A model generated the notes under the pieces. The model was given only the letters and a program-made list of their open reading frames with translations, made no database searches and had not been told where the DNA came from. Both the position numbers and the translations under genes were made by a program. Shown one piece after another: positions 1-8,532 of a stretch of DNA of 64,000 nt (position 1 is the first letter of the stretch; each line of letters starts with the position of its first letter). The stretch spans positions 930,001 to 994,000 of the forward strand of contig OZ252252.1 of NCBI GenBank assembly GCA_965249745.1, read 5' to 3'. The stretch is from JANYHH01 sp965249745. Lineage in GTDB: Bacteria > Deinococcota > Deinococci > Deinococcales > JAAFIG01.

Positions 1-217
1 TGACGATGTTGTCGCGCTCAGCGGGTGTCGCGTCTATCGGCACGAGATCGTTGTCGTGCAGGTTGACGCCGTACGCCCCAAGTTCTGCCAGCTTGCGCAC
101 GATGTATTCGGCACTCAGGGGCGCTCGAGTCGGATTGCCGAAGGGATCGCGGCCAATGTTGCCGACCGTCCACAGACCGAAGGTGAATTGGTGCTCGGGT
201 TTAGGTTCGTACGCCAT
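1..217 (-). CDS. xylA: Xylose isomerase, N-terminal part (cut by window edge)
   Basis: Only the first 72 codons are present and the gene runs off the left edge. The N-terminus reads FTFGLWTVGNIGRDPFGNPT followed by LAELGAYGVNLHDNDLVP, which matches the start of actinobacterial-type xylose isomerases (D-xylose to D-xylulose, cytosolic TIM barrel, divalent metal). The ATG at 217 follows a strong GGAGGT Shine-Dalgarno with a 4-nt spacer, which fixes the start. Placement downstream of a GH57 gene fits a sugar-utilisation region. The catalytic residues lie outside the window, so activity cannot be judged. Confidence 0.9.
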   Translation of the reverse strand, partial: MAYEPKPEHQFTFGLWTVGNIGRDPFGNPTRAPLSAEYIVRKLAELGAYGVNLHDNDLVPIDATPAERDNIV

Positions 218-267
218 GACAACCTCCGGGAAGCGCCTGTGAATGGGTTTGTAAACTGATCTTACTT

Positions 268-309
268 AGCTTAAATCTGGAATCAACCCCTGTCAATCCT
301 GATTCCAGA
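268..309 (-). promoter_or_regulatory. Candidate xylA promoter inside an inverted-repeat operator
   Basis: On the minus strand TTGACA (296-291) and TAAGCT (273-268) are separated by 17 bp. A perfect 10-bp inverted repeat, TCTGGAATCA (276-285) and TGATTCCAGA (300-309) with a 14-bp gap, overlaps the -35 and the spacer. A repressor bound there would block xylA transcription. The regulator is not identified; a sugar-responsive repressor is an inference. Confidence 0.5.
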
Positions 310-481
310 CATGGGTTTGCCTCGCTCGGCCGCAGCTCGAGATGCCCCTGGCAGAATAATCAATCTAAAGATCCAACCCCATCAGTCTCGAGCGATGCGT
401 TCCAGCCCTTCACGCCGGTTAGTTTCACGCGTCTCGAGGTTGAACAATAGAGTTTGCAGCGCTCGGTCGGTGAACACGGAA

Positions 482-2242
482 TCACAACTCCCGGACACGC
501 AGGCTGTACTGAATTCGTCTCGAGCGACCCTTCGGCAAATCCAGATCCCAGAGTGGCAACATGGCGCTGCTCTGAAATTGCCTCGAGCCGTTCCAGTCAC
601 TATAGACAGGGTGCGTCCAGAGCATGGTTTCTCTGGGGAATTCAAATTCAATTTCCAAGCCCAGCCAGTCGTCCACGATGCCCGCTTTTAGGGCGTTTCG
701 GTGCTCGCGTTGACTGCTCAGGTTGCCCGCGCGCTTCCCGTTGACCAAGTAATAGCGGTCAGGCGCGGTGTCGGTCAGCAAACCAAAGTTCCATTCAGAA
801 CCAAAGCGCGTCACGATGTCCCACTCGCCGTGGTTCTGAATCCGGTACTCGATTTCTAGCTTGCCCTCCTTGGGTTTCAGTCGCACGGCTTTTTTGATTT
901 CCACTGCGACCGGCACGCCGCCGGGCCCGCGCACCGTGCCGGTGCGAATCAGCGTCACGCGGTCGCGGTACTTCCCGGCTGAGAACGCGCCGGTTGTGAA
1001 ATCGCCCAGCTCGAGGTACGTGCCAGCGGCGAACGCTGCGAGCGTCGTGTCCTCCGCGCCGATGAAGTGATCTATCAGGGCGCGACGCGGGTACGGGCTG
1101 CCAGGCGCAGTAAAGCTGTCCAGCAGATTGACGGCTTTCGGGCGGTAATCGAACTCGGTGATGCTGCCGCCGTCCCTGGGCTGAAAGTACAGGTTCATCG
1201 TGTGCGCCTCGGCGATCACGTCGTCCAGCCCGTCCAGGTCTAGGTCGCGGTAATCAATCTCGAGCCAGGCGTACTTGCGCGGTTCCAGGATATTCTCAGC
1301 GGTGATTAGGTTTCGGTACGCGTTGAAGCGCAGGTAATTGGCTTGCACGCCCGCGCTCCAGTACGGAATGCCGGTCTGGGCGCGCCAGAGGTGCTGATAG
1401 GCTTCCTCGGGAACGCGAAACACGGCGTTCAGTTTGGAAGAGGCGTAGGCGGCGCGTTTGTGCAGGTGATTCGATTCGGCGTGCTGAAGAATCAGGCTGC
1501 GCCAACTCGAGCCGTCCGGGGCCAGGGCGCTCGGCAGGTAGACGAGTCTCTGCGGGTCGCGCACGTCCACGGCATTGGACAGTAAGACCGTTTCGTGGGT
1601 TTCCAAGAGATGCAGCAAAGCCTCGAGCCAGACGGGGTTCAGGTCTTCCGCGTTGAGGATCAGCGTAACGAAGGCCTCTGATTCCAAATCAAGTTTTTCT
1701 AGGGCTTGGCTGGCGGGTTGCTCGAGGTTCGGGCGTAGGCTGGCGATCAGTTTCAGACGTTTGCCCTGTTCCTCTGTGGTGTAGACATCACTCTGACAAC
1801 CCTCGGGGAACTGCTCCAACGGGAGCGGCACGAACTCGAGTCCCGTGCCCGCGATCAGCGCGGGTAGGTGTGGTTCCCAGGCGAACTCCGCCAGGTAAAA
1901 GCCTCGAGCCTGCACCCGGAAGAGCCGCTCCAAGGTCGCCCAGTGCGTGTTGATCTGCGCGGTGGCATCCTCGCGGGGAATCGTGCAGAGGAGAGGCTCG
2001 TACATCGCACCGCACAGGTGCTCGGCCCTGAATTTCAGCTTCTTGATTCGGTCCAGAAACTCTGGTTCGTTCGCCTCGAACCATTCCAGCAGCGCCCCGG
2101 AGTAATGCAGGTTGACGCGCAGTTTCGGGTGCGCCTCCAACGCCGCGATGATCGGCTGGTAGGCGTCAGAAAACGCGCGGCGCATCCCCTCCTCGAGATT
2201 GCCGCAGGGTTGGTGGTGATGGATCAGCAGGGCGACGTGCAA
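482..2242 (-). CDS. GH57 family 4-alpha-glucanotransferase / alpha-amylase-like protein
   Basis: Glycoside hydrolase family 57 protein of the 4-alpha-glucanotransferase type (catalytic barrel plus DUF1925/1926-like C-terminal region). Visible motifs are LIHHHQPCGN at the N-terminus, VNLHYSGALLEW, GFYLAEFAWEP (equivalent to the nucleophile-Glu motif LTERVWQP of Thermococcus litoralis enzyme), and ESNHLHKR. The usual acid-base motif FHDDGEKFG is replaced by LILNAEDLNP, so the catalytic Asp may be missing. I chose the TTG at 2242, preceded by GGAG with an 8-nt gap, because it puts the LLIHHHQP strand at the N-terminus as in the family; an upstream in-frame TTG at 2320 would add 26 residues. About 586 residues. 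Acts on alpha-1,4-glucans by family; the substrate is not shown here. Confidence 0.8.
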   Translation of the reverse strand: MHVALLIHHHQPCGNLEEGMRRAFSDAYQPIIAALEAHPKLRVNLHYSGALLEWFEANEPEFLDRIKKLKFRAEHLCGAMYEPLLCTIPREDATAQINTHWATLERLFRVQARGFYLAEFAWEPHLPALIAGTGLEFVPLPLEQFPEGCQSDVYTTEEQGKRLKLIASLRPNLEQPASQALEKLDLESEAFVTLILNAEDLNPVWLEALLHLLETHETVLLSNAVDVRDPQRLVYLPSALAPDGSSWRSLILQHAESNHLHKRAAYASSKLNAVFRVPEEAYQHLWRAQTGIPYWSAGVQANYLRFNAYRNLITAENILEPRKYAWLEIDYRDLDLDGLDDVIAEAHTMNLYFQPRDGGSITEFDYRPKAVNLLDSFTAPGSPYPRRALIDHFIGAEDTTLAAFAAGTYLELGDFTTGAFSAGKYRDRVTLIRTGTVRGPGGVPVAVEIKKAVRLKPKEGKLEIEYRIQNHGEWDIVTRFGSEWNFGLLTDTAPDRYYLVNGKRAGNLSSQREHRNALKAGIVDDWLGLEIEFEFPRETMLWTHPVYSDWNGSRQFQSSAMLPLWDLDLPKGRSRRIQYSLRVREL

Positions 2243-2376
2243 GATTTCAACTCCGAACTGTAGGAATTTCCCACCGAACATGGTCAGCAGCTCGAGTGGG
2301 ATGAAGGCTTTGGGATGCAAGATACTCTGTCAGCGCTTTTCAAAGCAAGTCAACCCCTGCCCCGTGAAGGCCGCGG

Positions 2377-2382
2377 TAAACT
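2377..2382 (+). promoter_or_regulatory. -10 box TAAACT, leaderless start of aminotransferase gene
   Basis: TAAACT ends 6 nt before the GTG at 2389 and there is no Shine-Dalgarno. The transcript would begin at or next to the start codon. Confidence 0.55.
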
Positions 2383-2388
2383 CTGAGC

Positions 2389-3246
2389 GTGCCGCGATTC
2401 GCTCACATCAACGGTCAACTGATTCTTGAAACGGAAGCGCGATTGTCCGTGTCTGACCTGGGTTTGCGACGGGCGTACAGCGTCTTCGAGTTCTTCCGGG
2501 TGGACGATGGCGTGCCAGTATTTCTGGAGGATCACTTGGAGCGATTCTGGCGCTCCTGCGCGATCCTGGAACTCCAACCGCCGTGCGATGCGGCGGAACT
2601 CGAGACGCGAATTCTGAGCCTGTTGCGGGCTAACAGGGCTGTACTGAGCGGCGTCAGTCTCTATCTGACGGGTGGTGACTCCGAGGACGGTTTCACGCCG
2701 ACCACGCCAAATCTGGTCATGCTCGAGAAAGCCCGCACGCCGCACCCGGCGGAGGCGTACACCCGTGGCACGAAGGTCATCACCTATCAGCACGCGAGAG
2801 AACTCCCGGCTGCCAAAACGACCGATTACCTGACGGCCGTGCGCCTGAATGCCTCAGTGCGAGCGGCGGGTGCGACCGAGGTGATCTTCACAACCGCGAC
2901 GCACGCGCTCGAGGGGGCGCGGGCGGGACTGGGCGTGGTACTGGCGGACGGGACTGTGCTCGCTCCGGTGGAGGGCGTGCTGGAAAGCGTCACCCTGGAG
3001 CGGGCCTTGCGACTGGCTCGAGGGTTCACGTGGGTGGAACGCCGGGCCATCACTCTAAAAGAATTTGAAACCGCGCCGGAACTGTTTCTGACGAGCGCCA
3101 CTCGAGGGGTGATGCCAATCACGACGGTGGATGAACATCCGGTTGGAACCGGCAAGGTTGGAGAAACTGTGACGCGTTTGATGCGTGAACTCGAGGCGCA
3201 CCGGGCGGCGTACGTGAACGCGCGGCGAACGACTCCCTCGAGGTAA
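2389..3246 (+). CDS. Class IV PLP-dependent aminotransferase / lyase
   Basis: Fold-type IV PLP enzyme of 285 residues, the family of branched-chain aminotransferase, D-amino acid aminotransferase and aminodeoxychorismate lyase. The N-terminal motif LSVSDLGLRRAYSVFEFFRV and the segment with the probable PLP lysine (ELPAAKTTDYLTAV) are present. The canonical EGxxSNxF segment is instead EGARAGLGVVLADG, followed by the usual VEGVLESVTLERAL phosphate-side region. The missing Ser-Asn argues against assigning ilvE or pabC. It starts with GTG on a probable leaderless transcript and stands alone between a minus-strand gene and the GH3 gene. Confidence 0.8.
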   Translation: MPRFAHINGQLILETEARLSVSDLGLRRAYSVFEFFRVDDGVPVFLEDHLERFWRSCAILELQPPCDAAELETRILSLLRANRAVLSGVSLYLTGGDSEDGFTPTTPNLVMLEKARTPHPAEAYTRGTKVITYQHARELPAAKTTDYLTAVRLNASVRAAGATEVIFTTATHALEGARAGLGVVLADGTVLAPVEGVLESVTLERALRLARGFTWVERRAITLKEFETAPELFLTSATRGVMPITTVDEHPVGTGKVGETVTRLMRELEAHRAAYVNARRTTPSR

Positions 3247-3520
3247 TGGCTTTTCATGTGCAATTGACTTAGCTCGAGGCGTCACGATTGCCCGCGACTG
3301 CGAGCGCAAATTCGATTGCGTTCGGCTAGCTTCTCGAGAAGGGTTTCGTTTGACTCGAGGACTTAAGAATTCACCAGCATCTTTGACGCGTTAATCTCGA
3401 GCCTCCAGCACGGTACAGTGCAGGTCAGCTTCCCAATTCCTCGAGTGAATCGCGGTTGCCACGGATCGCTGGCTCGAAGTCAGAATGTTCCGGCGCTCAC
3501 GGCTTGATATGCTGCCCGCC
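3247..3520. other. Intergenic region dense in CTCGAG palindromes
   Basis: No gene is seen in these 274 bp. CTCGAG occurs five times (near 3272, 3332, 3354, 3396 and 3442), a density far above chance. TATGCT at 3508-3513 serves as the -10 box for the next gene. Confidence 0.6.
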
Positions 3521-5014
3521 ATGATTGGCAAACTCGTGATGGTGGACATTCCCGGTCCAACCCTGGACGCGGAAACGCGAGCGCATCTGAGGCGCTATCG
3601 GCCCGGCGGCGTGATTCTGTTTCGCAAGAACATCGTCTCATTGGAACAAACCAAAGACCTGATCGTGGAGCTGAGGGATTTACTGGGGGATGACCTGCTG
3701 ATCGCAATTGACGGCGAGGGCGGCGGCGTCTGGCGCATGGGCTTCCTGCCGCACGCCCCGAGCGCCATGAGTCTGGGCGCGACCGACGACGAGGGCCTGG
3801 CGGCGGAGATTGGCGCGATGGTGGCTCGAGGCTTACGGGCGATGGGGTTCAACTGGAACTTCGCGCCGGTGCTGGATGTCAACAACAACCCGCAGAACCC
3901 GGTGATCTCGGACCGGAGCTTTGGTGAAAACCCTGCCAGGGTTGCCGCGCTCGGGGCCGCTTGGGCGAGAGGCTTGATGTCGGAGGGGGTCGCGCCCTGC
4001 GCTAAGCACTTTCCGGGTCACGGTGACACGGCCCTGGATAGCCACCACGCGCTGCCCAGCGTCAATAAGCCGCTCGAGCTGTTGGAAAGCTTGGAGTTCG
4101 CCCCGTTCAGAGAAACCCTGGCTGACATACCCAGCATCATGACGGCCCACCTGATCTACCCGGCGCTGGACACGCTGCCCGCCACGCTCTCAGAACGCAT
4201 CCTGACGGGTTTGCTGCGCCAGGAGTGGGGGTACGACGGTGTGATCGTGACGGACTCGATGGGCATGGCTGCGATAGATCAACACTGGGGGCGGGGCGAG
4301 GCCGCGACGCTCAGCCTGCTGGCGGGCGCAGACATGCTCGAGGGGCTGGGGAGTCTCAAATCGCAGGTGGCGACCTTCGAGGCGTTGGAAGCCGCCGAGC
4401 GCGACGGGCGAATCAGCCAGGCCAGAATCGAGGTTTCTTTAGGGCGGTTGCGGCGGCTCTCCGAGCGCTTCCCGAGTGTCACGACCCACTACGACTCGAG
4501 CCAACTCGAGGCGGATATACGCTTAGCGCAACAGGCCTGGCGGCGCGGCATCACTGCCGTGGGCGAGCCGCAGGTTCCCGCTCCCGGTTCCGCGATCACG
4601 CTAGTTGCCGCCGCCGAAATTCCCGGCGAGAACGTCGCAGAACTTGGGATCAGCGGCGCTTCACTAACGACCGTCTTGGAGGGTGTGTACCGGGTCAATC
4701 CCGTGCTATACCCACTGCGGCAACCGCTCGAGGCCTTATCGGCGGTCAGGGCGGCCAGCGCCAGGGGAGACACGATTGTCTTCGCCAGCACCAGCCGCCA
4801 CCGTCTCCCTGAAGAGGCGAGACACTTAGCGTTCGAGGCGCGACCCAAGCTGCATCTGGCGTTGTGGAACGCGTACAGCGTGGCGGATGTGCCCGCTCCA
4901 GCGCTCGTCACCTACGGGTATCGTCCCGAAGCGATGGCGGCGCTTTTGGAGGTCCTGCGGGGCGCACCAGTCCTGGGTCACGCTCCGGTTCAACTCGAGC
5001 TGCCACCGGATTGA
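3521..5014 (+). CDS. Glycoside hydrolase family 3, NagZ-like beta-N-acetylhexosaminidase
   Basis: GH3 enzyme of about 497 residues. The diagnostic motif KHFPGHGDTALDSH is complete (the catalytic His/Asp loop of bacterial NagZ enzymes), and GVIVTDSMGMAAI carries the nucleophile Asp. By family it removes terminal GlcNAc, for example during peptidoglycan recycling. No signal peptide is seen, so it is probably cytosolic. After the barrel (about residue 330) comes a C-terminal domain like that of longer Gram-positive-type NagZ proteins. The start is taken at ATG 3521 because TATGCT lies 7 nt upstream (leaderless). An ATG at 3485 is in frame but lies upstream of that promoter. Confidence 0.85.
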   Translation: MIGKLVMVDIPGPTLDAETRAHLRRYRPGGVILFRKNIVSLEQTKDLIVELRDLLGDDLLIAIDGEGGGVWRMGFLPHAPSAMSLGATDDEGLAAEIGAMVARGLRAMGFNWNFAPVLDVNNNPQNPVISDRSFGENPARVAALGAAWARGLMSEGVAPCAKHFPGHGDTALDSHHALPSVNKPLELLESLEFAPFRETLADIPSIMTAHLIYPALDTLPATLSERILTGLLRQEWGYDGVIVTDSMGMAAIDQHWGRGEAATLSLLAGADMLEGLGSLKSQVATFEALEAAERDGRISQARIEVSLGRLRRLSERFPSVTTHYDSSQLEADIRLAQQAWRRGITAVGEPQVPAPGSAITLVAAAEIPGENVAELGISGASLTTVLEGVYRVNPVLYPLRQPLEALSAVRAASARGDTIVFASTSRHRLPEEARHLAFEARPKLHLALWNAYSVADVPAPALVTYGYRPEAMAALLEVLRGAPVLGHAPVQLELPPD

Positions 5015-5016
5015 AC

Positions 5017-5077
5017 TCGGTAGCACTAAACCTGGTAGCCCTGGGCTTAGTGGCACAGAACCTTAGTGGCACAGAAC
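5017..5077 (+). repeat. 15-bp-period degenerate minisatellite after GH3 gene
   Basis: Four units begin 3 bp after the GH3 stop: 5017-5031, 5032-5046, 5047-5061 and a 16-bp unit 5062-5077. The last two share TTAGTGGCACAGAAC exactly. In one frame they would read as pentapeptides (SVALN, LVALG, LVAQN), but no start or gene is evident. Confidence 0.7.
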
Positions 5078-5523
5078 GTGGAGGGTCGAGCGGCTCGTTC
5101 TAGTTCCCACTCGAGCGGATGACGATTTTTTGAGCTTGGACATAAACCCGCCCAAACTATAGCCAGACGCCGGACATTTTCAGGAGTCTGATTCACCGCT
5201 CGACATCAGAGGTGCTTTGTAAAGGCTGGCTCAAGATCGGTGAGAGCTTGGTCGTTCTGGAAACCCAAACCTCAGCGCGTTATGAAACCTCTTCTAGACA
5301 ATGGTCTCGAGACGTTGGTGCCGTTGACTAAAGGTGCCATTTCGGTCGGCGGATTGGGGGCTGTTTAGCTGTCCGGGTTGCAATTTAATACGCCAAATGT
5401 GTTAGCATTTTCGTAGGCGAACAGCCAGCGATAGATCCAGTGAGTGACGTTTTCACCTGCCTTGCAGCGTGGAAGCGATACCAAGCGAGTCTGTCGGGCG
5501 ACGACGCCTGCAAGGAGAACGCA
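5078..5523. other. Intergenic region upstream of malE
   Basis: About 445 bp with no convincing gene. A weak promoter (TTGCAA near 5379 and TAGCAT near 5405, spacing about 19) may drive malE. The stretch 5505-5523 has the strong AAGGAG ribosome binding site of malE. No clear operator is recognised. Confidence 0.4.
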
Positions 5524-6756
5524 ATGAAAAAACTCGCAGTGGTGGCTGCTCTAACGCTCGCGCTCGGTTTGGGTGCAGCGGTTCAAGGACAGCAGAAGAT
5601 TACGGTCTGGACGGACTTCGGTGGCGGAGAACTCAAGTGGATTTCCGATTCCGCCAAAGCCTTCGAGGCGACTCCAGCCGCAAAAGGCGCGAAAATCGAA
5701 GTGGTCTCCGTTCCGCTCGGTGAGAACCGCGACAAGTTCATCCAAAGCGCTCCCAAGGGCGAGGGCCCTGATCTGATCGCCACCATTCCCCACGATCAGG
5801 TCGGACAGTACGCCTCGGCGGGCGTGCTCGAGCCGATGGATAAGTATTTAGATGTCAAGTACAAGGCTGATCTGGCCGCCAGCAGCATTGACGCCTTCAA
5901 TTACAAGGGACGCGTTTTCGCGCTGCCCATGTTCGGTGAAGCCGTGGCAATCGTGTACAACAAGAAGCTCCTGCCGGGCGGCATCCCCAAGACCTGGGAC
6001 GAATTCATTGCCACGGCCCAGAAGCTGACCAACCCAGAAAAGCAGCAGTTCGGTTTTCTGGCCCCGATCGGCACGCAGTACCACATGCACGGCTTTTACA
6101 AGGCGTTCGGAGCGTATGTCTTCGGTAAGAACAAGGATGGCAGCTTCAACACCACAGACATTGGCTTGAACAATGCTGGAGCCGTCAAGGCTGCCCAGCT
6201 CATCAACGACATGCGCTTCAAGTACAAGCTTATCCCGGAAGGTGCGGAAGACGCGGGCTTGCAGGAAGACCTCTTCAAGAAGGGCAACCTGGCCATGTGG
6301 TTGAACGGACCGTGGGTCATGAGCGGCGTGCGCGATGCCAAGATTGATTACGGTATTGGCCTGCCCCCTCGCCCAACTGGAGCCGTGGCTGACTTCCAGC
6401 CGTTCCTCGGCGTGCGCGGCGTGGTCATGAACGCCTACAGCAAGCAGAAGAGCGTTGCCAGTGAGTTTGCCAAATTCTTGATTCAGCCCGCCCAGCAGAT
6501 TAGCCTCAACAAAGAGGGCGGTCGCCTGCCCGTCTCCAAGAGCGCCGTGCGCCAACTTGGTAAGGACCCCGTCGTTGCAGGCTTCGGTGCCGCCGTCGCT
6601 AAGGGCATCCCGATGCCGAACGTCCCAGAAATGGGTCAGGTCTGGGGACCGTGGGGCGACGCGTTAGGTCTCTCCATCAAGTCTGCTACCGCCGACATCG
6701 CTGGTTTGCACAACAAGGCCGTAGACCAGATCAAGGCTGCGATCAACAAGAAGTGA
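5524..6756 (+). CDS. malE: Maltose/maltodextrin ABC transporter substrate-binding protein
   Basis: Solute-binding protein of 410 residues for a maltodextrin importer. The signal peptide MKKLAVVAALTLALGLGAAV is followed by KITVWTDFGGGELKWISDSAKAFE and PDLIATIPHDQVGQYASAGVLEPM, typical of the MalE family. The ATG at 5524 follows AAGGAG by 6 nt; a 28-codon upstream extension in the same frame would destroy the signal peptide. Only one CTCGAG occurs in this gene, far fewer than in its neighbours, as might be expected if codon choice is constrained by high expression. It is separated from malF by a hairpin and 354 bp, so it is probably expressed more than the permeases. Confidence 0.93.
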   Translation: MKKLAVVAALTLALGLGAAVQGQQKITVWTDFGGGELKWISDSAKAFEATPAAKGAKIEVVSVPLGENRDKFIQSAPKGEGPDLIATIPHDQVGQYASAGVLEPMDKYLDVKYKADLAASSIDAFNYKGRVFALPMFGEAVAIVYNKKLLPGGIPKTWDEFIATAQKLTNPEKQQFGFLAPIGTQYHMHGFYKAFGAYVFGKNKDGSFNTTDIGLNNAGAVKAAQLINDMRFKYKLIPEGAEDAGLQEDLFKKGNLAMWLNGPWVMSGVRDAKIDYGIGLPPRPTGAVADFQPFLGVRGVVMNAYSKQKSVASEFAKFLIQPAQQISLNKEGGRLPVSKSAVRQLGKDPVVAGFGAAVAKGIPMPNVPEMGQVWGPWGDALGLSIKSATADIAGLHNKAVDQIKAAINKK

Positions 6757-6777
6757 TTCGCCTAGAGTGAGTCAAAC

Positions 6778-6804
6778 GCGCCCCACCCCACAAAGGTGGG
6801 GCGC
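6778..6804 (+). terminator. Hairpin between malE and malF (attenuating or mRNA-protecting)
   Basis: Perfect 10-bp stem GCGCCCCACC (6778-6787) / GGTGGGGCGC (6795-6804) with a 7-nt loop. There is no T-run after it, so partial termination or 3'-end protection of malE mRNA is more likely than full termination. Confidence 0.7.
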
Positions 6805-7110
6805 AACCGTACAGATTCGTTAAACAGAGTTGTCAAACACAGGCACACGACACCAGGGCTGCGATAAGCTCGTTCAGTTTCACACCGTTAGCCCTTTGCT
6901 GTGACCAGGCTTCTCGTGCGGTCAATACCCTGTTTTCGTCATCTCAAAAGCGGACGCTCAATGTCCGACACAGACCTCGAGCTATCTGCAGTTCTGGCAA
7001 GACTTGAAGTGATCTGACCCGATCAGGGTGGTTCAATAAATTTGAGAAATGGTTTGTATGAAAGCGCGTGGTTTTTCTCGAGCGGTGCAGCGGTCAGACT
7101 GGAGGAAATT
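6805..7110. other. Leader between malE and malF
   Basis: About 306 bp with no gene. It ends in the strong GGAGGAAATT ribosome binding site of malF. An AT-rich stretch at 7033-7060 could contain a secondary promoter, but no convincing -35/-10 pair is seen. Confidence 0.4.
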
Positions 7111-8532
7111 ATGGCGATGATGGCGGCAAAACCACCTCAGCGGCAACCATCGTTCGGGTTCATGGGGTTGGGTTCTAACAAACCCCCTGAGGGTACAGCA
7201 GGGGCGTTCTTTGCCATTGCGCTGGTGCTGGTGATGTGCGGGCTGAGCCTGTTGATTGGGCAGACCGTACTGAGCGCCGTGCTGGCGACCGCGCCAACCT
7301 CGCCGCTGTGGCTGCTGCTGATTTTCGTGGTCGCCGCGCTGATCCCGCTGATGCTGGTTGCGGTTCGCATCTTTCCCTGGTTGACGAACTGGTATTACCT
7401 GCTGCCCGCGATTGTTTGCCTGTTGACCTTCACGGTCTACCCAATCGTCATGACGTTTAGTTACGCGTTCACCAATTTCAATTCACAAAATAACAACCGT
7501 CCCGATAGCACGACCGAAGTGAGCGTCAAACCCGCGTCGGAGAACAGCTTGAAGTTGCAAGCCGACGCGAAACTCGAGACGCTGGCGTGTCGGAGCGCGG
7601 GCTGCGTTGGTGAGCCGTTAGAATTGCGTTCCGACTTAGAACTGGGGCGACCAGGACCCACCGTTAGCGCCTTGAAAGCGGAGGGCGATACGATTTTCTT
7701 CGCGCAGCCGATACCGGATGACACGACTAGGGTGCGCCGCATTAATCCGGTCGCCAATATCGGTTTCGGAAACTTTCAAGATATCTTCAGTAAAGCGGGC
7801 GTGCAACTGACGCCGGTGTTGGTCTGGACGGTCATTTTTGCGATCAGCACGACGGTCTTGAACGTGATCGCCGGACTGGTGCTGGGAATCCTACTGAACA
7901 ATAAACGCCTGAAGTTTCGCAACCTGTACCGCTCCTTGCTGATCTTGCCGTGGGCGGTTCCGGGCGTGATCTCGATTCAGATGTGGAAGGTTCTGATGAA
8001 CCAGAACTTTGGTGGCATCAACCGCCTGTTAGGGTTGTTCGGGGCGCTGCCCGTGCCGTGGCTGACCGATCCGTTATGGGCGAAGGTGGCAATCTTATTG
8101 GTGAACCTGTGGCTCGGGTTTCCATACATGATGACCGCCACCCTAGGCGCACTGAGCGCCATCCCGGACGAACTCTACGAGGCAGCCGAAATTGATGGCG
8201 CGAACAAGCTGGAACAGATTCGCTTCATCACCTTGCCGATGCTGACGGCTGCCTTCACCCCGATCATCCTGTCCACGTTCGCCTTTAACTTCAATAACTT
8301 CGGCATCATTTACCTCTTGACCGGAGGCGGCCCAGCCGAAACCGGTCGGCAATCCACCGCTCAAAGTACCGATATTTTGCTGTCTTGGGGCTTTAACACC
8401 GCCTTCACCGGGGCAGGGGCCCAGGCTTACGGTCTGGCGGGCGCGGTTTCTGTGATCGTCGGGATTCTGACGATTGCGATTTCGATCTTCAACTTCCGCG
8501 CCGCTGGTGTCTTCAAGGAGGCGCGACGATGA
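7111..8532 (+). CDS. malF: Maltose/maltodextrin ABC transporter permease MalF
   Basis: Inner-membrane permease of 473 residues. Two N-terminal hydrophobic segments precede a third segment, then an extracytoplasmic region of roughly 120 residues (like the P2 loop of MalF), then the core permease helices. The coupling motif ELYEAAEIDGANKLEQIRFI fits the EAA loop that contacts the ATPase. ATG 7111 has GGAGGAAATT directly upstream. It overlaps malG by 4 nt (ATGA). No malK is in the window, so a shared ATPase encoded elsewhere probably energises the transporter. Confidence 0.9.
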   Translation: MAMMAAKPPQRQPSFGFMGLGSNKPPEGTAGAFFAIALVLVMCGLSLLIGQTVLSAVLATAPTSPLWLLLIFVVAALIPLMLVAVRIFPWLTNWYYLLPAIVCLLTFTVYPIVMTFSYAFTNFNSQNNNRPDSTTEVSVKPASENSLKLQADAKLETLACRSAGCVGEPLELRSDLELGRPGPTVSALKAEGDTIFFAQPIPDDTTRVRRINPVANIGFGNFQDIFSKAGVQLTPVLVWTVIFAISTTVLNVIAGLVLGILLNNKRLKFRNLYRSLLILPWAVPGVISIQMWKVLMNQNFGGINRLLGLFGALPVPWLTDPLWAKVAILLVNLWLGFPYMMTATLGALSAIPDELYEAAEIDGANKLEQIRFITLPMLTAAFTPIILSTFAFNFNNFGIIYLLTGGGPAETGRQSTAQSTDILLSWGFNTAFTGAGAQAYGLAGAVSVIVGILTIAISIFNFRAAGVFKEARR

